Shown: piece after piece, positions 1 to 9,061 of the stretch
How positions within the stretch are numbered: the stretch's first letter is position 1
Layout of the letters: each line of letters starts with the position of its first letter
Assembly (NCBI RefSeq): GCF_047607725.1
Contig: NZ_JBLKSS010000011.1
Location: 1-30,788 of the forward strand
Direction of reading: 5' to 3'
DNA length: 30,788 nucleotides
Source of the DNA: JBLKSS01 sp047607725
Lineage (GTDB): Bacteria; Pseudomonadota; Gammaproteobacteria; Enterobacterales; Enterobacteriaceae
Notes under the pieces: generated by a model
Database searches by the model: none
Seen by the model: only the letters and a program-made list of their open reading frames with translations
What the model was told of the DNA's origin: nothing
Program-made: the position numbers and the translations under genes

Positions 1-116
1 ACTCAAACCGGGATGGAAATAAAAGTTATTAAAATCAATACAATGTGAAAATGCAATGAGCATAAGCGTGTAACGTAGGTTTACTGTCTCATACAACAAA
101 CCCACCAATAATTCAA
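1..116. other. Unassigned AT-rich stretch abutting truncated menF
   Basis: This stretch is visibly poorer in G and C than the adjoining menF remnant and has no open frame of useful length on either strand. The menF homology, read on the minus strand, stops at about position 117 (a Val-Glu-Asp-Val stretch), so this DNA sits where roughly the last third of menF should be. It may be the edge of an inserted element or the far side of a deletion. I recognise no insertion-sequence end in it. Confidence 0.5.
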
Positions 117-1018
117 GACGTCCTCCACGGGGCGCTTACCAGATTCTCGCGCTGATTTTTTTCGTCCGCCATCAGCCACGCCGCCTGCTCGGCGGCCTGC
201 CGGGGATCCGGATCGCAGGCAACGGTGCCGGCCAGGGCTTCGGTATTAAGCCTGCGATCATCGCGGTGGTAAAGCCGCTCCGGGCTGGATCCCAAAAAGG
301 CCTCATGGGGCGACCAGGCCATCAGGTAATGGAAACACCGGTGTTTACCTGCCGGCTGGCCGCCATCAGCGCCAGCGGCGAAGGAGGCATATCCACGCGC
401 AGCGCGGAGCGCCGGGCCAGCACCACCTTTTCCAGTCCGCCTTGGTGGAATTGCGCCAGCGCCTGACCTACGAGGCGTCGCCACGCCGGCAACTCGGGTA
501 ATACCTGGATGCGTCACGCTGGTCACTCTGGCCGTTAGCGGCGGAAGGGCCACCGGCGCGTCGGCGCCGTGGGCCTCAAGCCAGGCAAGAAAATCGGCGG
601 CGTCGGCGGCCAGCGACGTCTCGCTGCAAAACGTCATCATTATCTGATACCGATCCCGCAGACACCGCCAGCTCAGGCGCGGCAAAAACAGCGCGCTTTG
701 CGGCTCATCCTCGCCGGCGCCGAAGGCATTGAGACCCCAGATCCGCAAAGCCTTTGCCGACGGCTGCTCGGCCAGGAAGCGCTGTGCATCGCCGAGGCGG
801 GTGAAATGGCGCACCGCCCCGCAGCTGGCCACCTCCTCGTGGCCGTCGCGGTGCTGCCAATAGCATTGCGGATAAAGCGGCCAAGCGTTGAGCCAATCCA
901 GCATCGGCGCCGCCGCGCCGTCCGGCCAGGGCAGCATCACTTGCCGAACTCCGGGCGCCGCCGGCAGCGTACCGGCAGTGAGGTGTTGAAGCAGGGTGGA
1001 GACAAGCAGTGACAGCAT
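117..1018 (-). pseudogene. menF: menF remnant: isochorismate synthase, frameshifted and 3'-truncated
   Basis: MenF converts chorismate to isochorismate, the first committed step of menaquinone synthesis, in the cytosol. The N-terminal part (residues such as PQCYWQHRDGHEE, ALRIWGLNAFG) and a later part (FLGSSPERLYHRDDRRLNTEALAGTV, MADEKNQREN) match the family. Between them the homologous sequence (LPELPAWRRLVGQALAQF, then GLEKVVLARRSALR) lies in another frame, so there is one frameshift near 500-512 and a compensating one near 338-345. Near 128-137 about eight extra bases shift the frame again just before a Val-Glu-Asp-Val stretch, and homology then ends. About 300 of the usual ~430 codons remain; the C-terminal catalytic region is lost. 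The 301-codon open frame at 113-1018 is therefore an artefact of two cancelling frameshifts and not a functional gene. Confidence 0.9.
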
Positions 1019-1227
1019 AGCGGGCCGTTTATTTCAAAACCGGAATAATGAGAGGGATTATACGTATGGCGGCAGCTATTACCAAACCCGCCGTGCGCCG
1101 CAGCGGACATAAAAACGCGCCGGCTACCGACATGTGACGCTGCGCGCATTCAGCCTAAGATGAATGAGATTATGGATCGACGGCACCGCGGCGTATTGCC
1201 CTAGAGCCGCCGCCAAGCCGGCCGCGG

Positions 1228-1548
1228 TTATCGGCGGGCCAACAGCAGCCCCACCACCAGCCCAACCGAGGCGCCGATGCCGACGCCATGCCAGGGATTT
1301 TCCTGCACATAGTCATCCGCGGCGCTCACCGCCTGCCGGGCTTTCAGATAGTAGGTGTCGGACGCCTGGCTCACCCGCGTTTTGACATCATCCAGCGCCT
1401 GCTACGCGCGGGTCTTCAGCTCGACATACTTTTGATCGGTTTTATCGCCGGAATAAGCCAGCACCTCTTACAGCGTTTCGGACAGGAGCTGCACGTCATC
1501 GTCGACATGCGTTTCGTGCGGCTGAAGGGGATCGTTAGGTGTAGTCAT
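1228..1548 (-). pseudogene. elaB: elaB with two in-frame stop codons
   Basis: ElaB is a small C-tail-anchored inner-membrane protein of the ElaB/YqjD/DUF883 family, linked to stationary phase, stress and ribosome association. The full-length frame (107 codons with the stop, family about 101 residues) is recognisable: an acidic start, the conserved QKYVELKTRA and QALDDVKTRVSQASDTYY stretches, then ENPWHGVGIGASVG and a glycine- and leucine-rich C-terminal membrane segment ending in Arg-Arg. Two codons are stops: TAA at 1468-1470 (residue 27, where Glu is expected) and TAG at 1402-1404 (residue 49, again Glu). A GGAG-like ribosome site precedes the ATG. Each stop is one base change from a Glu codon, so the decay looks recent. 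It lies between menF and nuoN as in E. coli, but elaA, rbn and the other genes found there in E. coli are absent. Confidence 0.9.
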
Positions 1549-1670
1549 CACTATTCTCCGTGTTCTGATGAAAGGTGTCAGACTAACTATAGGCAAAAAA
1601 TGCCCTTACCGGAGAACTATTCTCGCCGGAGCAATCCGAAAAACCGGCCGTATCGCTGATGTCACACTTG

Positions 1671-1704
1671 GAAAAGGGCGCAGCCGCGGGGAAACGCCCC
1701 GCGG
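1671..1704 (-). terminator. Candidate terminator of the nuo operon
   Basis: A perfect 8-bp GC stem (1684-1691 with 1697-1704, loop of five bases) begins 10 bases after the nuoN stop. On the minus strand it is followed, after nine bases, by a short run of four T. The stem is strong, but the T run is short and displaced, so the call is tentative. Confidence 0.5.
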
Positions 1705-1713
1705 CGCGCTGAG

Positions 1714-3171
1714 TTAGAGAATGGGCTGCGCCAACTGCACCAGCGTGATGAGCGGCTGCGGATACAGCCCAAGCAGCAGCACCAGCAGCGAGGAGATCAG
1801 CACCACGACACCGCCGGCGGTTAGCGCCCAATTGGAAGGGGTATCGCGGCGCAGGTTTTCCGGCGGCGACAGGTACAAGCTGACCATAATACGCAAGTAG
1901 TAAAACAGCCCGATGGCGCTGCCGGCCACCACCGCGCCGGTCAGCCAACCCAGATGGCTATTCACGCCGAGCGCAATGACGTAGAACTTGCCGATAAAGC
2001 CGAGGGTCATGGGGATGCCCGCCAGCGACAGCATCATCACCGTCAGCACCGACGACAACAGCGGCTTATGCCAAAACAGACCGCGGTAGGAATACAGCGA
2101 ATCCGCATCCTCGCCGGTGTAGGGGCTGGACATCAAGCTGACGACGCCGAACGCCCCCAGGCTTGCGAACACATACCCCGCCAGATAGACGCCGACGGTT
2201 TCCAGCGCCAGCGTGTGGGCCTGCACCGCAATCAACCCCACCAGTAAATAACCCAGGTGGGCAATGGACGAATAGCCCAGCACCCGCTTGATATTGCTTT
2301 GGCTCAGGGCCATCAGGTTGCCGAACAACATGGAGGCGAAAGCAATAATAGCCAGCACCAGCCACACCACTTCGTTATGGGTCACCGGCGCGTACAGGAA
2401 CAGGCGCATCACCACCGCGAAAATCGCGATTTTACTGGCGGTCGCCAGGAAGGTGGACACCGGCGCGGGCGCACCCTGGTAGACATCCGGCGTCCACAGG
2501 TGGAACGGCACCAGCGACAGCTTAAAGCCGATGCCGACGATCATCATGCCCAAACCCGCCAGCAGCACCGGTTGCGTCAGCATGCCGTCGTTAAGTGTTT
2601 GACCAATCCCGACGAAAGACAGTTGACCGGTACCGGCATACACCAGCGCCATACCAAACAGCAAGAAAGACGACGCCGCCGCGGACAGCAGCGTGTATTT
2701 GATGCTGGCTTCCAGCGAGCGCTTTTGGCGGAACGCATAACCCACCATCCCGAACAGCGGCAGCGAAATCAGCTCAATACCGAGGAACAGCGCCGCCAAA
2801 TGATTGGCGCAGGCGAGCAGGATCCCGCCCATCGCGGCAATCAGCACCAGCAGATAAAACTCATCGCGGTTGCCCGGATAGCCCGCCAGCCAGGCGTAGG
2901 CCAGCGTGCTGGTCGCCAGGCTGGCCATCAGCACCAGCCCGGTGTAGAGCATGGAATACCCGTCGACGCGCATCAGCGGCGTCACGTCCATCGGGCCATT
3001 CTGCGCCACGAACCACAGCGACAGCAGCGCCAGGTTGAGCCCGATGACCGTCAGCGTTGCGTTGATAAAGTGGTTGCGTCGCCACGCAATGCATAGCATC
3101 ACAACCACCACCGTCAATCCGACGATCAACAGCGGTAATAATTCGATCAGTTGTTGAGGAGTTATTGTCAT
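1714..3171 (-). CDS. nuoN: NADH-quinone oxidoreductase subunit N
   Basis: NuoN is one of three antiporter-like proton-pumping subunits in the membrane arm of complex I. The 485-residue product equals the E. coli length and is hydrophobic throughout, consistent with 14 transmembrane helices. The residues expected along the proton path are present: Glu133, Lys158, Lys217, Lys247 and Lys395. The motif QSNIKRVLGYSSIAHLGY (about 291-308) is the conserved block shared with NuoL and NuoM. It is the last gene of the operon, starting 6 bases after nuoM, and there is no sign of decay. Confidence 0.97.
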   Translation of the reverse strand: MTITPQQLIELLPLLIVGLTVVVVMLCIAWRRNHFINATLTVIGLNLALLSLWFVAQNGPMDVTPLMRVDGYSMLYTGLVLMASLATSTLAYAWLAGYPGNRDEFYLLVLIAAMGGILLACANHLAALFLGIELISLPLFGMVGYAFRQKRSLEASIKYTLLSAAASSFLLFGMALVYAGTGQLSFVGIGQTLNDGMLTQPVLLAGLGMMIVGIGFKLSLVPFHLWTPDVYQGAPAPVSTFLATASKIAIFAVVMRLFLYAPVTHNEVVWLVLAIIAFASMLFGNLMALSQSNIKRVLGYSSIAHLGYLLVGLIAVQAHTLALETVGVYLAGYVFASLGAFGVVSLMSSPYTGEDADSLYSYRGLFWHKPLLSSVLTVMMLSLAGIPMTLGFIGKFYVIALGVNSHLGWLTGAVVAGSAIGLFYYLRIMVSLYLSPPENLRRDTPSNWALTAGGVVVLISSLLVLLLGLYPQPLITLVQLAQPIL

Positions 3172-3177
3172 GGCGAA

Positions 3178-4710
3178 TTACGGCCTTGTCGTTGAAATAG
3201 TGGAACCGGCGTCGGCGGCGAACCAGTGCTGGATATTGCTCATGGCTGCGGCCGAGGTATCCATAATCGGTTGCGGGAAGAACCCGAGCAGCACCAGCAG
3301 CACGACCAGCAACAAAATAATCAGCCGTTCGCGCAGCGTCATACCCGGCAGTGGCTCGGTGGATTTAGCCGGGCCGTAATACGCGCGCTGCATCATGATA
3401 AGCGAGTAGACCGATGCGAACACCAGACCGAACGTGGAAATCACCGTAATCACCGGTACCACCGGGAAACTGCCGAACAAAATGGTAATCTCGCCGACAA
3501 AGTTACCGGTGCCCGGCATGCCGAGCGTCGCGACGGCGAAAAATAGCGACAGCGCCGGAATAAAGCTCAGCCGACCCCACAGACCGCCCATTTGCCGCAT
3601 ATCGCGGGTGTGTAGGCGCTCATACAGCTGGCCACAAATGATGAACATGCCGGCGGCCGACAGACCGTGGGCGATCATCTGTACCACCGCGCCCTGATAG
3701 GCCAGCTGGCTGCCGCTGTAGATGGCGATCAGCACAAAGCCCATGTGGGACACGCTGGTATAGGCGATGAGGCGCTTGATATCGGTCTGCGAGAACGCCA
3801 TCCAGACGCCGTAAAAGATGCCCACCACCCCAAGCCACATGGCGATGGGGGCGAACTGGTGCGAGGCGTGAGGAAACAGCGGCAGGCTAAAGCGCAGCAT
3901 CCCGTAGGCCGCGGTTTTCAGCAAAATCCCCGCCAGGTCCACCGAACCGGCGGTGGGCGCCTGGCTGTGGGCGTCCGGCAGCCAGCCATGCAGCGGCACC
4001 ACCGGCATTTTGACCGCAAAGGCCAAAAAGAACCCCAACATCAGCAGGTATTCCATCCGTTCCGATATCGGCGTGCGCAGCAGGTCTTCATAATTGAAGG
4101 TCCAGACGCCGGTGGCGTTATAGTGCACCAGCACCAGGCCGAGTATCGCCACCAGCATCACCAGGCCGCTTGCCTGGGTATAAATAAAGAATTTGGTCGC
4201 GGCGGTAATGCGGGTCTTGCCATCGGAGGCTTTATGCCCCCAGAGCGCGATGAGAAAGTACATCGGTACCAACATCATTTCCCAGAAGAAAAAGAAGAGA
4301 AACATGTCGATGGCCAAGAACACGCCGATAACGCCGCCCAGGATCCACAGCAAATTAAGGTGGAAGAAGCCCTGATAGCGCTGAATTTCCCGCCAGGAGC
4401 AGAGGATGGCCAGCACCCCGAGCAGCCCGGTCAGCACCACCATCAGCAGCGACAGGCCGTCCAGCGCCAGATGGATGCTGATACCGAAGCGCGGGATCCA
4501 GGGGAGCAGATACTCCACCTGCCATTGCGGCAACCCTTGGGCCATCGCCAGGGTGTATCCGCCCTGCCGCCACAACAGCAATGAAAGCGCCAGTGTCAGC
4601 CCCATGGCAATCAAGGCTATCCAGCGCGGTACCCGGGTACCGAAACGCTCGCATTGCCAACACAGCAGACCGCCGATAAAGGGGATAAGAATTAGCCAAG
4701 GTAGTAGCAT
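3178..4710 (-). CDS. nuoM: NADH-quinone oxidoreductase subunit M
   Basis: NuoM is the middle antiporter-like proton-pumping subunit of the complex I membrane arm. I place the start at the ATG at 4710 because MLLPWLILIPFIGG is the known family N-terminus. The frame is open upstream to a TTG at 4740, but those ten extra residues look like leader sequence. The resulting 510 residues compare with 509 in E. coli. Key residues are in place: Glu144 (FFFFFWEMMLVP), Lys234 (FAVKMPVVPLHGW), Lys265 (LLKTAAYG) and Glu407 (GNFVGEITI). The QTDIKRLIAYTSVSHMGF block is conserved. About 100 bases separate it from nuoL, the widest gap in this operon. Confidence 0.97.
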   Translation of the reverse strand: MLLPWLILIPFIGGLLCWQCERFGTRVPRWIALIAMGLTLALSLLLWRQGGYTLAMAQGLPQWQVEYLLPWIPRFGISIHLALDGLSLLMVVLTGLLGVLAILCSWREIQRYQGFFHLNLLWILGGVIGVFLAIDMFLFFFFWEMMLVPMYFLIALWGHKASDGKTRITAATKFFIYTQASGLVMLVAILGLVLVHYNATGVWTFNYEDLLRTPISERMEYLLMLGFFLAFAVKMPVVPLHGWLPDAHSQAPTAGSVDLAGILLKTAAYGMLRFSLPLFPHASHQFAPIAMWLGVVGIFYGVWMAFSQTDIKRLIAYTSVSHMGFVLIAIYSGSQLAYQGAVVQMIAHGLSAAGMFIICGQLYERLHTRDMRQMGGLWGRLSFIPALSLFFAVATLGMPGTGNFVGEITILFGSFPVVPVITVISTFGLVFASVYSLIMMQRAYYGPAKSTEPLPGMTLRERLIILLLVVLLVLLGFFPQPIMDTSAAAMSNIQHWFAADAGSTISTTRP

Positions 4711-4812
4711 GGCGTTTTGCGTCCCTAATTGTAAAATCAATAAACTTGCGTATCAGCGGAGCGGCATTCTGCCCGCCACCCCGCCCTAAGCCGGAAACGA
4801 AGCTCGGGGTAT

Positions 4813-6657
4813 TTAAACGAATACCAACAGCGCCACCACGACAACCGCACCCAAACCCAACGACGTTGCATACCAGCGCAACTGCCCGTTTTCGCTCACC
4901 GTCAGGCCGTGTCCGGCCCAGCGCGCCAGCCGCGCGGGAAGATTCATCACCGCGTTAAGGGGATCGTGCGCCAGCAGCCGCGCGATAGCCAGGTAAGGTT
5001 TGACGAAGATCTTGTCGTAAAGCCAGTCGAATCCCCAGGCGTGGAACCACCAGACCGAGAAGAAACGTCCCGGCGCACTGGCGGCCACGGCGCTGACCAA
5101 ACGGCGCTGGCCGAGCCACAAGGCCGCCGCCAGGCAAATACCGATGATGGCGACCGCGCCCGAGGTGATTTCCAGCGCCAGTTTACCGTCATGACCGAAC
5201 TCGCTGGCCGGCAGGACCCCCGCCAGCGGCGGCGTGATCCAGGCGCCGATGAAGGTGGACAATACCATCAGTACCACCAGCGGCAGATGATGGCTGATGC
5301 CGCGGCTGGCGTGGGCCTTGATTTGCGCCTTGCCGTGGAACACGATAAAGATCATGCGGAAGGTATAGACCGAGGTGAGGAACGCCCCCACCAGGCCGGC
5401 CAGCATCAGTACGCTATGGCCATTGGCCAGCGCCCCCCGGAGGATTTCATCCTTGGAATAGAAGCCGGCGGTCACCAGCGGTAGCGCCGACAGCGCCGCG
5501 CCGCCCACCAGAAAGCAAATATAGACCAGCGGAATCGACTTTCTCAGGCCACCCATCTTGAAGATGTTTTGCTCGTGGTGGCAAGCGAGGATCACCGAAC
5601 CGGAGGACAAAAACAGCAGCGCTTTGAAAAACGCGTGGGTCATCAGGTGAAAAATGGCCGCATCCCAGGCCTGAACGCCCAGGGCCAGAAACATATAGCC
5701 TATCTGGCTCATGGTGGAATACGCCAGCACCCGTTTGATATCGGTCTGCACCAGCGCAGCGAAACCCGCCAGCACCAGCGTGACCGCGCCGACGATCCCC
5801 ACCAGATGCAACACCTCCGGCGCCATCAGGAACAGGCCGTGGGTACGGGCGATAAGATACACGCCGGCGGTCACCATGGTGGCGGCGTGGATCAGCGCCG
5901 ACACCGGAGTCGGGCCGGCCATGGCGTCCGCCAGCCAGGTTTGTAGCGGTAGCTGCGCCGATTTCCCCACCGCGCCGCCCAGCATCATCAGGGTCGCCCA
6001 GGTGATNGCCGGGGAGCCCTCCGCCAGTTTTTGCGGCGCCAGCACCATCAGATCGTGGAAATTCAGCGTCCCGAGCTGGTCATAAAGGATAAACAGCGCG
6101 AACGCCAGCAGCACATCCCCCACGCGGGTGACGATAAACGCCTTCATCGCCGCGGCGCCGTTTTTCGACTCGCTGTAATAGAAGCCGATCAGCAGGTAGC
6201 TGCAAAGCCCCACCCCTTCCCAGCCGAGATACATCAGCAACAGGTTGTCCGCCAGCACCAGCACCAGCATGCTGGCGATAAACAGGTTGGTGTAGGCGAA
6301 AAAGCGTGAATAGCCCTCTTCCCCACGCATGTACCACGAGGCGTAGAGATGAATGAAAAAGCCGACGCCGGTGACGACCGACAGCATCGTCAGCGACAGG
6401 CCGTCCAGACTGAGGGTGATGGGAATTTGGAAATCGCCCACCGCCATCCAGTGCCACAGGGTCTGGGTAAACACCGCCGCGCCGTCGCCGCGCGCGCCGA
6501 AGAAATCCAGTGCCACCCAAACGGTGGTCAGCGCCGACAGCCCGACGCTACCAACGCCCACCGTCGCCGCCAGGTTTTCAGACCAGCGCCCGTGGGAGAA
6601 CGCCAGTAGCAGGAAACCCGCCAGGGGGAACAATAGGGTTAAATAGAATAGGTTCAT
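4813..6657 (-). CDS. nuoL: NADH-quinone oxidoreductase subunit L
   Basis: NuoL is the distal antiporter-like subunit of complex I, with a long lateral helix along the membrane arm at its C-terminus. The start is the ATG at 6657, overlapping the nuoK stop in an ATGA arrangement; MNLFYLTLLFPLAGF is the family N-terminus, and the open frame further upstream lies inside nuoK. The product has 614 residues (E. coli 613). Glu147 (YLGWEGVGLCSY) and Lys232 (GGAVGKSAQLPLQTWLADAM) correspond to E. coli Glu144 and Lys229. The QTDIKRVLAYSTMSQIGYMF block is present. One base is undetermined (N at 6007), but it is the third position of a GCN codon, so residue 217 is alanine whatever the base. Confidence 0.97.
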   Translation of the reverse strand: MNLFYLTLLFPLAGFLLLAFSHGRWSENLAATVGVGSVGLSALTTVWVALDFFGARGDGAAVFTQTLWHWMAVGDFQIPITLSLDGLSLTMLSVVTGVGFFIHLYASWYMRGEEGYSRFFAYTNLFIASMLVLVLADNLLLMYLGWEGVGLCSYLLIGFYYSESKNGAAAMKAFIVTRVGDVLLAFALFILYDQLGTLNFHDLMVLAPQKLAEGSPXITWATLMMLGGAVGKSAQLPLQTWLADAMAGPTPVSALIHAATMVTAGVYLIARTHGLFLMAPEVLHLVGIVGAVTLVLAGFAALVQTDIKRVLAYSTMSQIGYMFLALGVQAWDAAIFHLMTHAFFKALLFLSSGSVILACHHEQNIFKMGGLRKSIPLVYICFLVGGAALSALPLVTAGFYSKDEILRGALANGHSVLMLAGLVGAFLTSVYTFRMIFIVFHGKAQIKAHASRGISHHLPLVVLMVLSTFIGAWITPPLAGVLPASEFGHDGKLALEITSGAVAIIGICLAAALWLGQRRLVSAVAASAPGRFFSVWWFHAWGFDWLYDKIFVKPYLAIARLLAHDPLNAVMNLPARLARWAGHGLTVSENGQLRWYATSLGLGAVVVVALLVFV

Positions 6658-6956
6658 CCGTGCATCTCGCTGACTGTGTCGATATCCAGGGTCCGACGGC
6701 GACGGTGCAATTGCAGCAGCAACGCCAGGCCGATACTGGCCTCGGCGGCGGCCAGGGTAACCGCCAGGATATACATCACCTGCCCGTCCGCCTGGTCCCA
6801 ATAGCTGCCGGCCACAATGAACGCCAGCGCCGAGGCGTTAATCATGATCTCCAGCCCCAAGAGCATAAACAGCAGATTGCGGCGGATCATCATCCCCGTC
6901 AGGCCCAGCACAAACAGGATAGCGGCCAGGATGAGACCGTGTGATAACGGGATCAT
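6654..6956 (-). CDS. nuoK: NADH-quinone oxidoreductase subunit K
   Basis: NuoK is a small membrane subunit (MrpC-like) of complex I that forms part of the fourth proton channel. The 100-residue product equals the E. coli length and has three predicted membrane helices. The two glutamates needed for proton transfer are visible: Glu36 in LLGLEIMINA and Glu72 in LAAAEASIGLALL. It overlaps nuoJ upstream and nuoL downstream by four bases each (ATGA), the usual sign of translational coupling in this operon. Confidence 0.97.
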   Translation of the reverse strand: MIPLSHGLILAAILFVLGLTGMMIRRNLLFMLLGLEIMINASALAFIVAGSYWDQADGQVMYILAVTLAAAEASIGLALLLQLHRRRRTLDIDTVSEMHG

Positions 6957-7516
6957 GCTTGCTCCTCCCCTCTTCTCTTGATGGCGTCGGTTATCTTCGG
7001 CCCCTTGCAGAGTGTATCGACATTGTCGCGCTCATCGCGGCCCAGATGGAACGCGACCACCAGCCCCGCCAGCAGCAGCATGGAGGCCAGCTCCACCGCC
7101 AACACATAAGGACCGAACAGCGCGATACCGACGGTTTTAGCCGCGATAAGCTCCCCCACGATGCCGTGATCGCCCGCACCGGCCAGCGCGCGCACCAGCA
7201 CCGCCAGCAGCACCAGCGACAAGAGCGACGGCCCGATCCAGACCCGGGGACGCAACCAGGCGCGTTCTTGTTTATCGCGGCCGACGCCCATGTTGAGCAT
7301 CATCACCACGAACACGAACAGCACCATGATGGCGCCGGCGTAAATGATAATCTCCAGCGCGCCGGCGAAGTAGGCCCCCAGCGAAAAAAATACGCAGGCG
7401 ATGGCCAGTAGCGAAATAATCAGGTACAGCAGCGCATGTACCGGTTGGGTATGGGTGATGACGCGTAACGTCGCCAGCACAGCCACCAGGCCGGAAAGAT
7501 AAAACGCCAGTTCCAT
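6953..7516 (-). CDS. nuoJ: NADH-quinone oxidoreductase subunit J
   Basis: NuoJ is a membrane subunit of complex I, homologous to mitochondrial ND6, with five predicted helices. The 187-residue product compares with 184 in E. coli. The conserved helix around residues 55-75 (LEIIIYAGAIMVLFVFVVMMLN) carries the pi-bulge region thought to couple quinone reduction to proton pumping. The C-terminus is hydrophilic (KGPKITDAIKRRGEEQA). It follows nuoI by 10 bases and overlaps nuoK by 4. Confidence 0.96.
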   Translation of the reverse strand: MELAFYLSGLVAVLATLRVITHTQPVHALLYLIISLLAIACVFFSLGAYFAGALEIIIYAGAIMVLFVFVVMMLNMGVGRDKQERAWLRPRVWIGPSLLSLVLLAVLVRALAGAGDHGIVGELIAAKTVGIALFGPYVLAVELASMLLLAGLVVAFHLGRDERDNVDTLCKGPKITDAIKRRGEEQA

Positions 7517-7526
7517 GCCAGTCTCC

Positions 7527-8069
7527 TTAGGGCAGCAAGCCTTTTACGTCGATGGGTTTGGCTTCGTTTTCCGCCTCGCCTTTGTCCTTGCCGGCGATCG
7601 CCATACCGGCCATGCGGTAGAAGTTGTATTCCGGATATTTACCCGGCCCCGAAATCAGCAAATCCTCTTTTTCATACACCAGATCCTGGCGCTTGAACTC
7701 GCCCATCTCGAAATCCGGGGTGAGCTGAATAGCGGTGGTGGGACACGCCTCTTCGCACAGGCCGCAGAAAATACAGCGCGAGAAATTGATGCGAAAGAAT
7801 TCCGGGTACCAGCGGCCGTCTTTAGTCTCCGCTTTTTGCAGCGAGATGCAGCCCACCGGGCAGGCGACCGCGCACAGGTTACAGGCCACGCAGCGCTCAT
7901 CGCCATCAGGGTCGCGCGTCAGCACGATACGGCCGCGGAAACGGGGCGGCGGGTTGACCGGCACGTCCGGGTACATGCGGGTTTCGCGCTTGTTGAACGC
8001 CTGCATGCCTATCATCCAGATGCTGCGCAGCGTGGTCCCGCAGCCAATCGCTAACTCTTTTAACGTCAT
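7527..8069 (-). CDS. nuoI: NADH-quinone oxidoreductase subunit I (2x[4Fe-4S])
   Basis: NuoI is the ferredoxin-like subunit that carries clusters N6a and N6b and passes electrons towards NuoB in the peripheral arm of complex I. Both ligand sets are complete: CVACNLCAVAC at residues 60-70 and CIFCGLCEEAC at 99-109, each followed by proline. The 180 residues equal the E. coli length. The amphipathic N-terminus (MTLKELAIGCGTTLRSIW) is expected to lie along the membrane. The gene sits 14 bases after nuoH. Confidence 0.97.
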   Translation of the reverse strand: MTLKELAIGCGTTLRSIWMIGMQAFNKRETRMYPDVPVNPPPRFRGRIVLTRDPDGDERCVACNLCAVACPVGCISLQKAETKDGRWYPEFFRINFSRCIFCGLCEEACPTTAIQLTPDFEMGEFKRQDLVYEKEDLLISGPGKYPEYNFYRMAGMAIAGKDKGEAENEAKPIDVKGLLP

Positions 8070-8083
8070 GATTCATCCACCCC

Positions 8084-9061
8084 TTAATGCGCGTTGTACA
8101 AGATGACCGCTGCGGTCGCCAACAGGTTGAGCAGCGTCAGCGGCAGGCAGATTTTCCAGCCCAGCGCCATCACCTGGTCGTAGCGCGGACGGGGCAGCGC
8201 CGCGCGGATCAGGATGAACATCATCATAAAGAAAGCGGTTTTCACGGCAAACCAGATAAACGGCGGCAACCATGGCCCCTGCCAGCCTCCGAAGAACAGC
8301 GTCACCATCAGCGCCGAAATGGTCACGATGCCGACATATTCACCGACGAAGAACAGGCCGAACTTCATCCCCGAGTATTCAATATGGTAACCGTCGGCCA
8401 GCTCCTGCTCGGCCTCCGGCTGATCGAAGGGGTGGCGGTGACATACCGCGACGCCCGCCAGAGCAAAGGTGACAAAGCCGAAGAATTGCGGCACTACGTT
8501 CCACAGGTGTGCCTGCGACTCGACGATCGCGCCGAGATTAAACGAGCCGGCCTGCGCCACCACCCCCATCAACGACAGGCCGAGGAACACTTCATAGCTC
8601 AGCGTTTGCGCCGAGGCGCGCATGGCGCCCAACAGGGAGTATTTATTGTTGCTCGACCAGCCGGCGAACAGCACCGCATAAACCGCCAGCCCGGCCATCA
8701 TCAAAAAGAACAGGACACCGATATTGAAATCGGCCACCACCCAGGTCGGGCTCACCGGCACAATGGCAAAGGTAATCAGCAATGAGGTAAAGGCGATAAC
8801 CGGCGCCAGGGTGAAAATGCCCCGATCGGCAAACGGCGGGATCCAGTCCTCTTTAAACATCATTTTCAACACGTCGGCCAGCAGCTGCAGCGAGCCGCCC
8901 CAGCCTACGCGGTTAGGTCCGTAGCGGTTTTGGAACAGCCCCAGCAGGCGCCGTTCGGCGAAGCTCATGTAAGCCCCGCAGGTGACCACCACCAGCAGGA
9001 TAACCACCGCCTTCACCACCGTCAGGAGGATATCGATGACCTCCGGTGTCAACCAACTCAT
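8084..9061 (-). CDS. nuoH: NADH-quinone oxidoreductase subunit H
   Basis: NuoH anchors the quinone-binding chamber of complex I to the membrane (ND1 homologue). Its 325 residues equal the E. coli length. Conserved segments are intact: ERRLLGLFQNRYGPNRVGW near 32-50, FAGWSSNNKYSLLGAMRA near 140, and the charged loop HPFDQPEAEQELADGYHIEYSG near 210-230, which lines the quinone cavity. It overlaps the end of nuoG by four bases. Eight hydrophobic segments are apparent and there is no decay. Confidence 0.97.
   Translation of the reverse strand: MSWLTPEVIDILLTVVKAVVILLVVVTCGAYMSFAERRLLGLFQNRYGPNRVGWGGSLQLLADVLKMMFKEDWIPPFADRGIFTLAPVIAFTSLLITFAIVPVSPTWVVADFNIGVLFFLMMAGLAVYAVLFAGWSSNNKYSLLGAMRASAQTLSYEVFLGLSLMGVVAQAGSFNLGAIVESQAHLWNVVPQFFGFVTFALAGVAVCHRHPFDQPEAEQELADGYHIEYSGMKFGLFFVGEYVGIVTISALMVTLFFGGWQGPWLPPFIWFAVKTAFFMMMFILIRAALPRPRYDQVMALGWKICLPLTLLNLLATAAVILYNAH

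Noticed and set aside
113..1018. Apparently intact 301-residue menF-region protein
   Set aside because: The central part is out of frame with the conserved sequence and the C-terminal region is missing, so it is a pseudogene.
1288..1659. Plus-strand 123-codon frame
   Set aside because: It is antisense to the elaB remnant and has no independent support.
3667..4584. Plus-strand open frame of 305 codons
   Set aside because: Antisense to nuoM; no recognisable motif or ribosome site.
6007..6007. Undetermined base in nuoL giving an apparent unknown residue
   Set aside because: It is the third base of GCN, so the residue is alanine in every case and the frame is unaffected.
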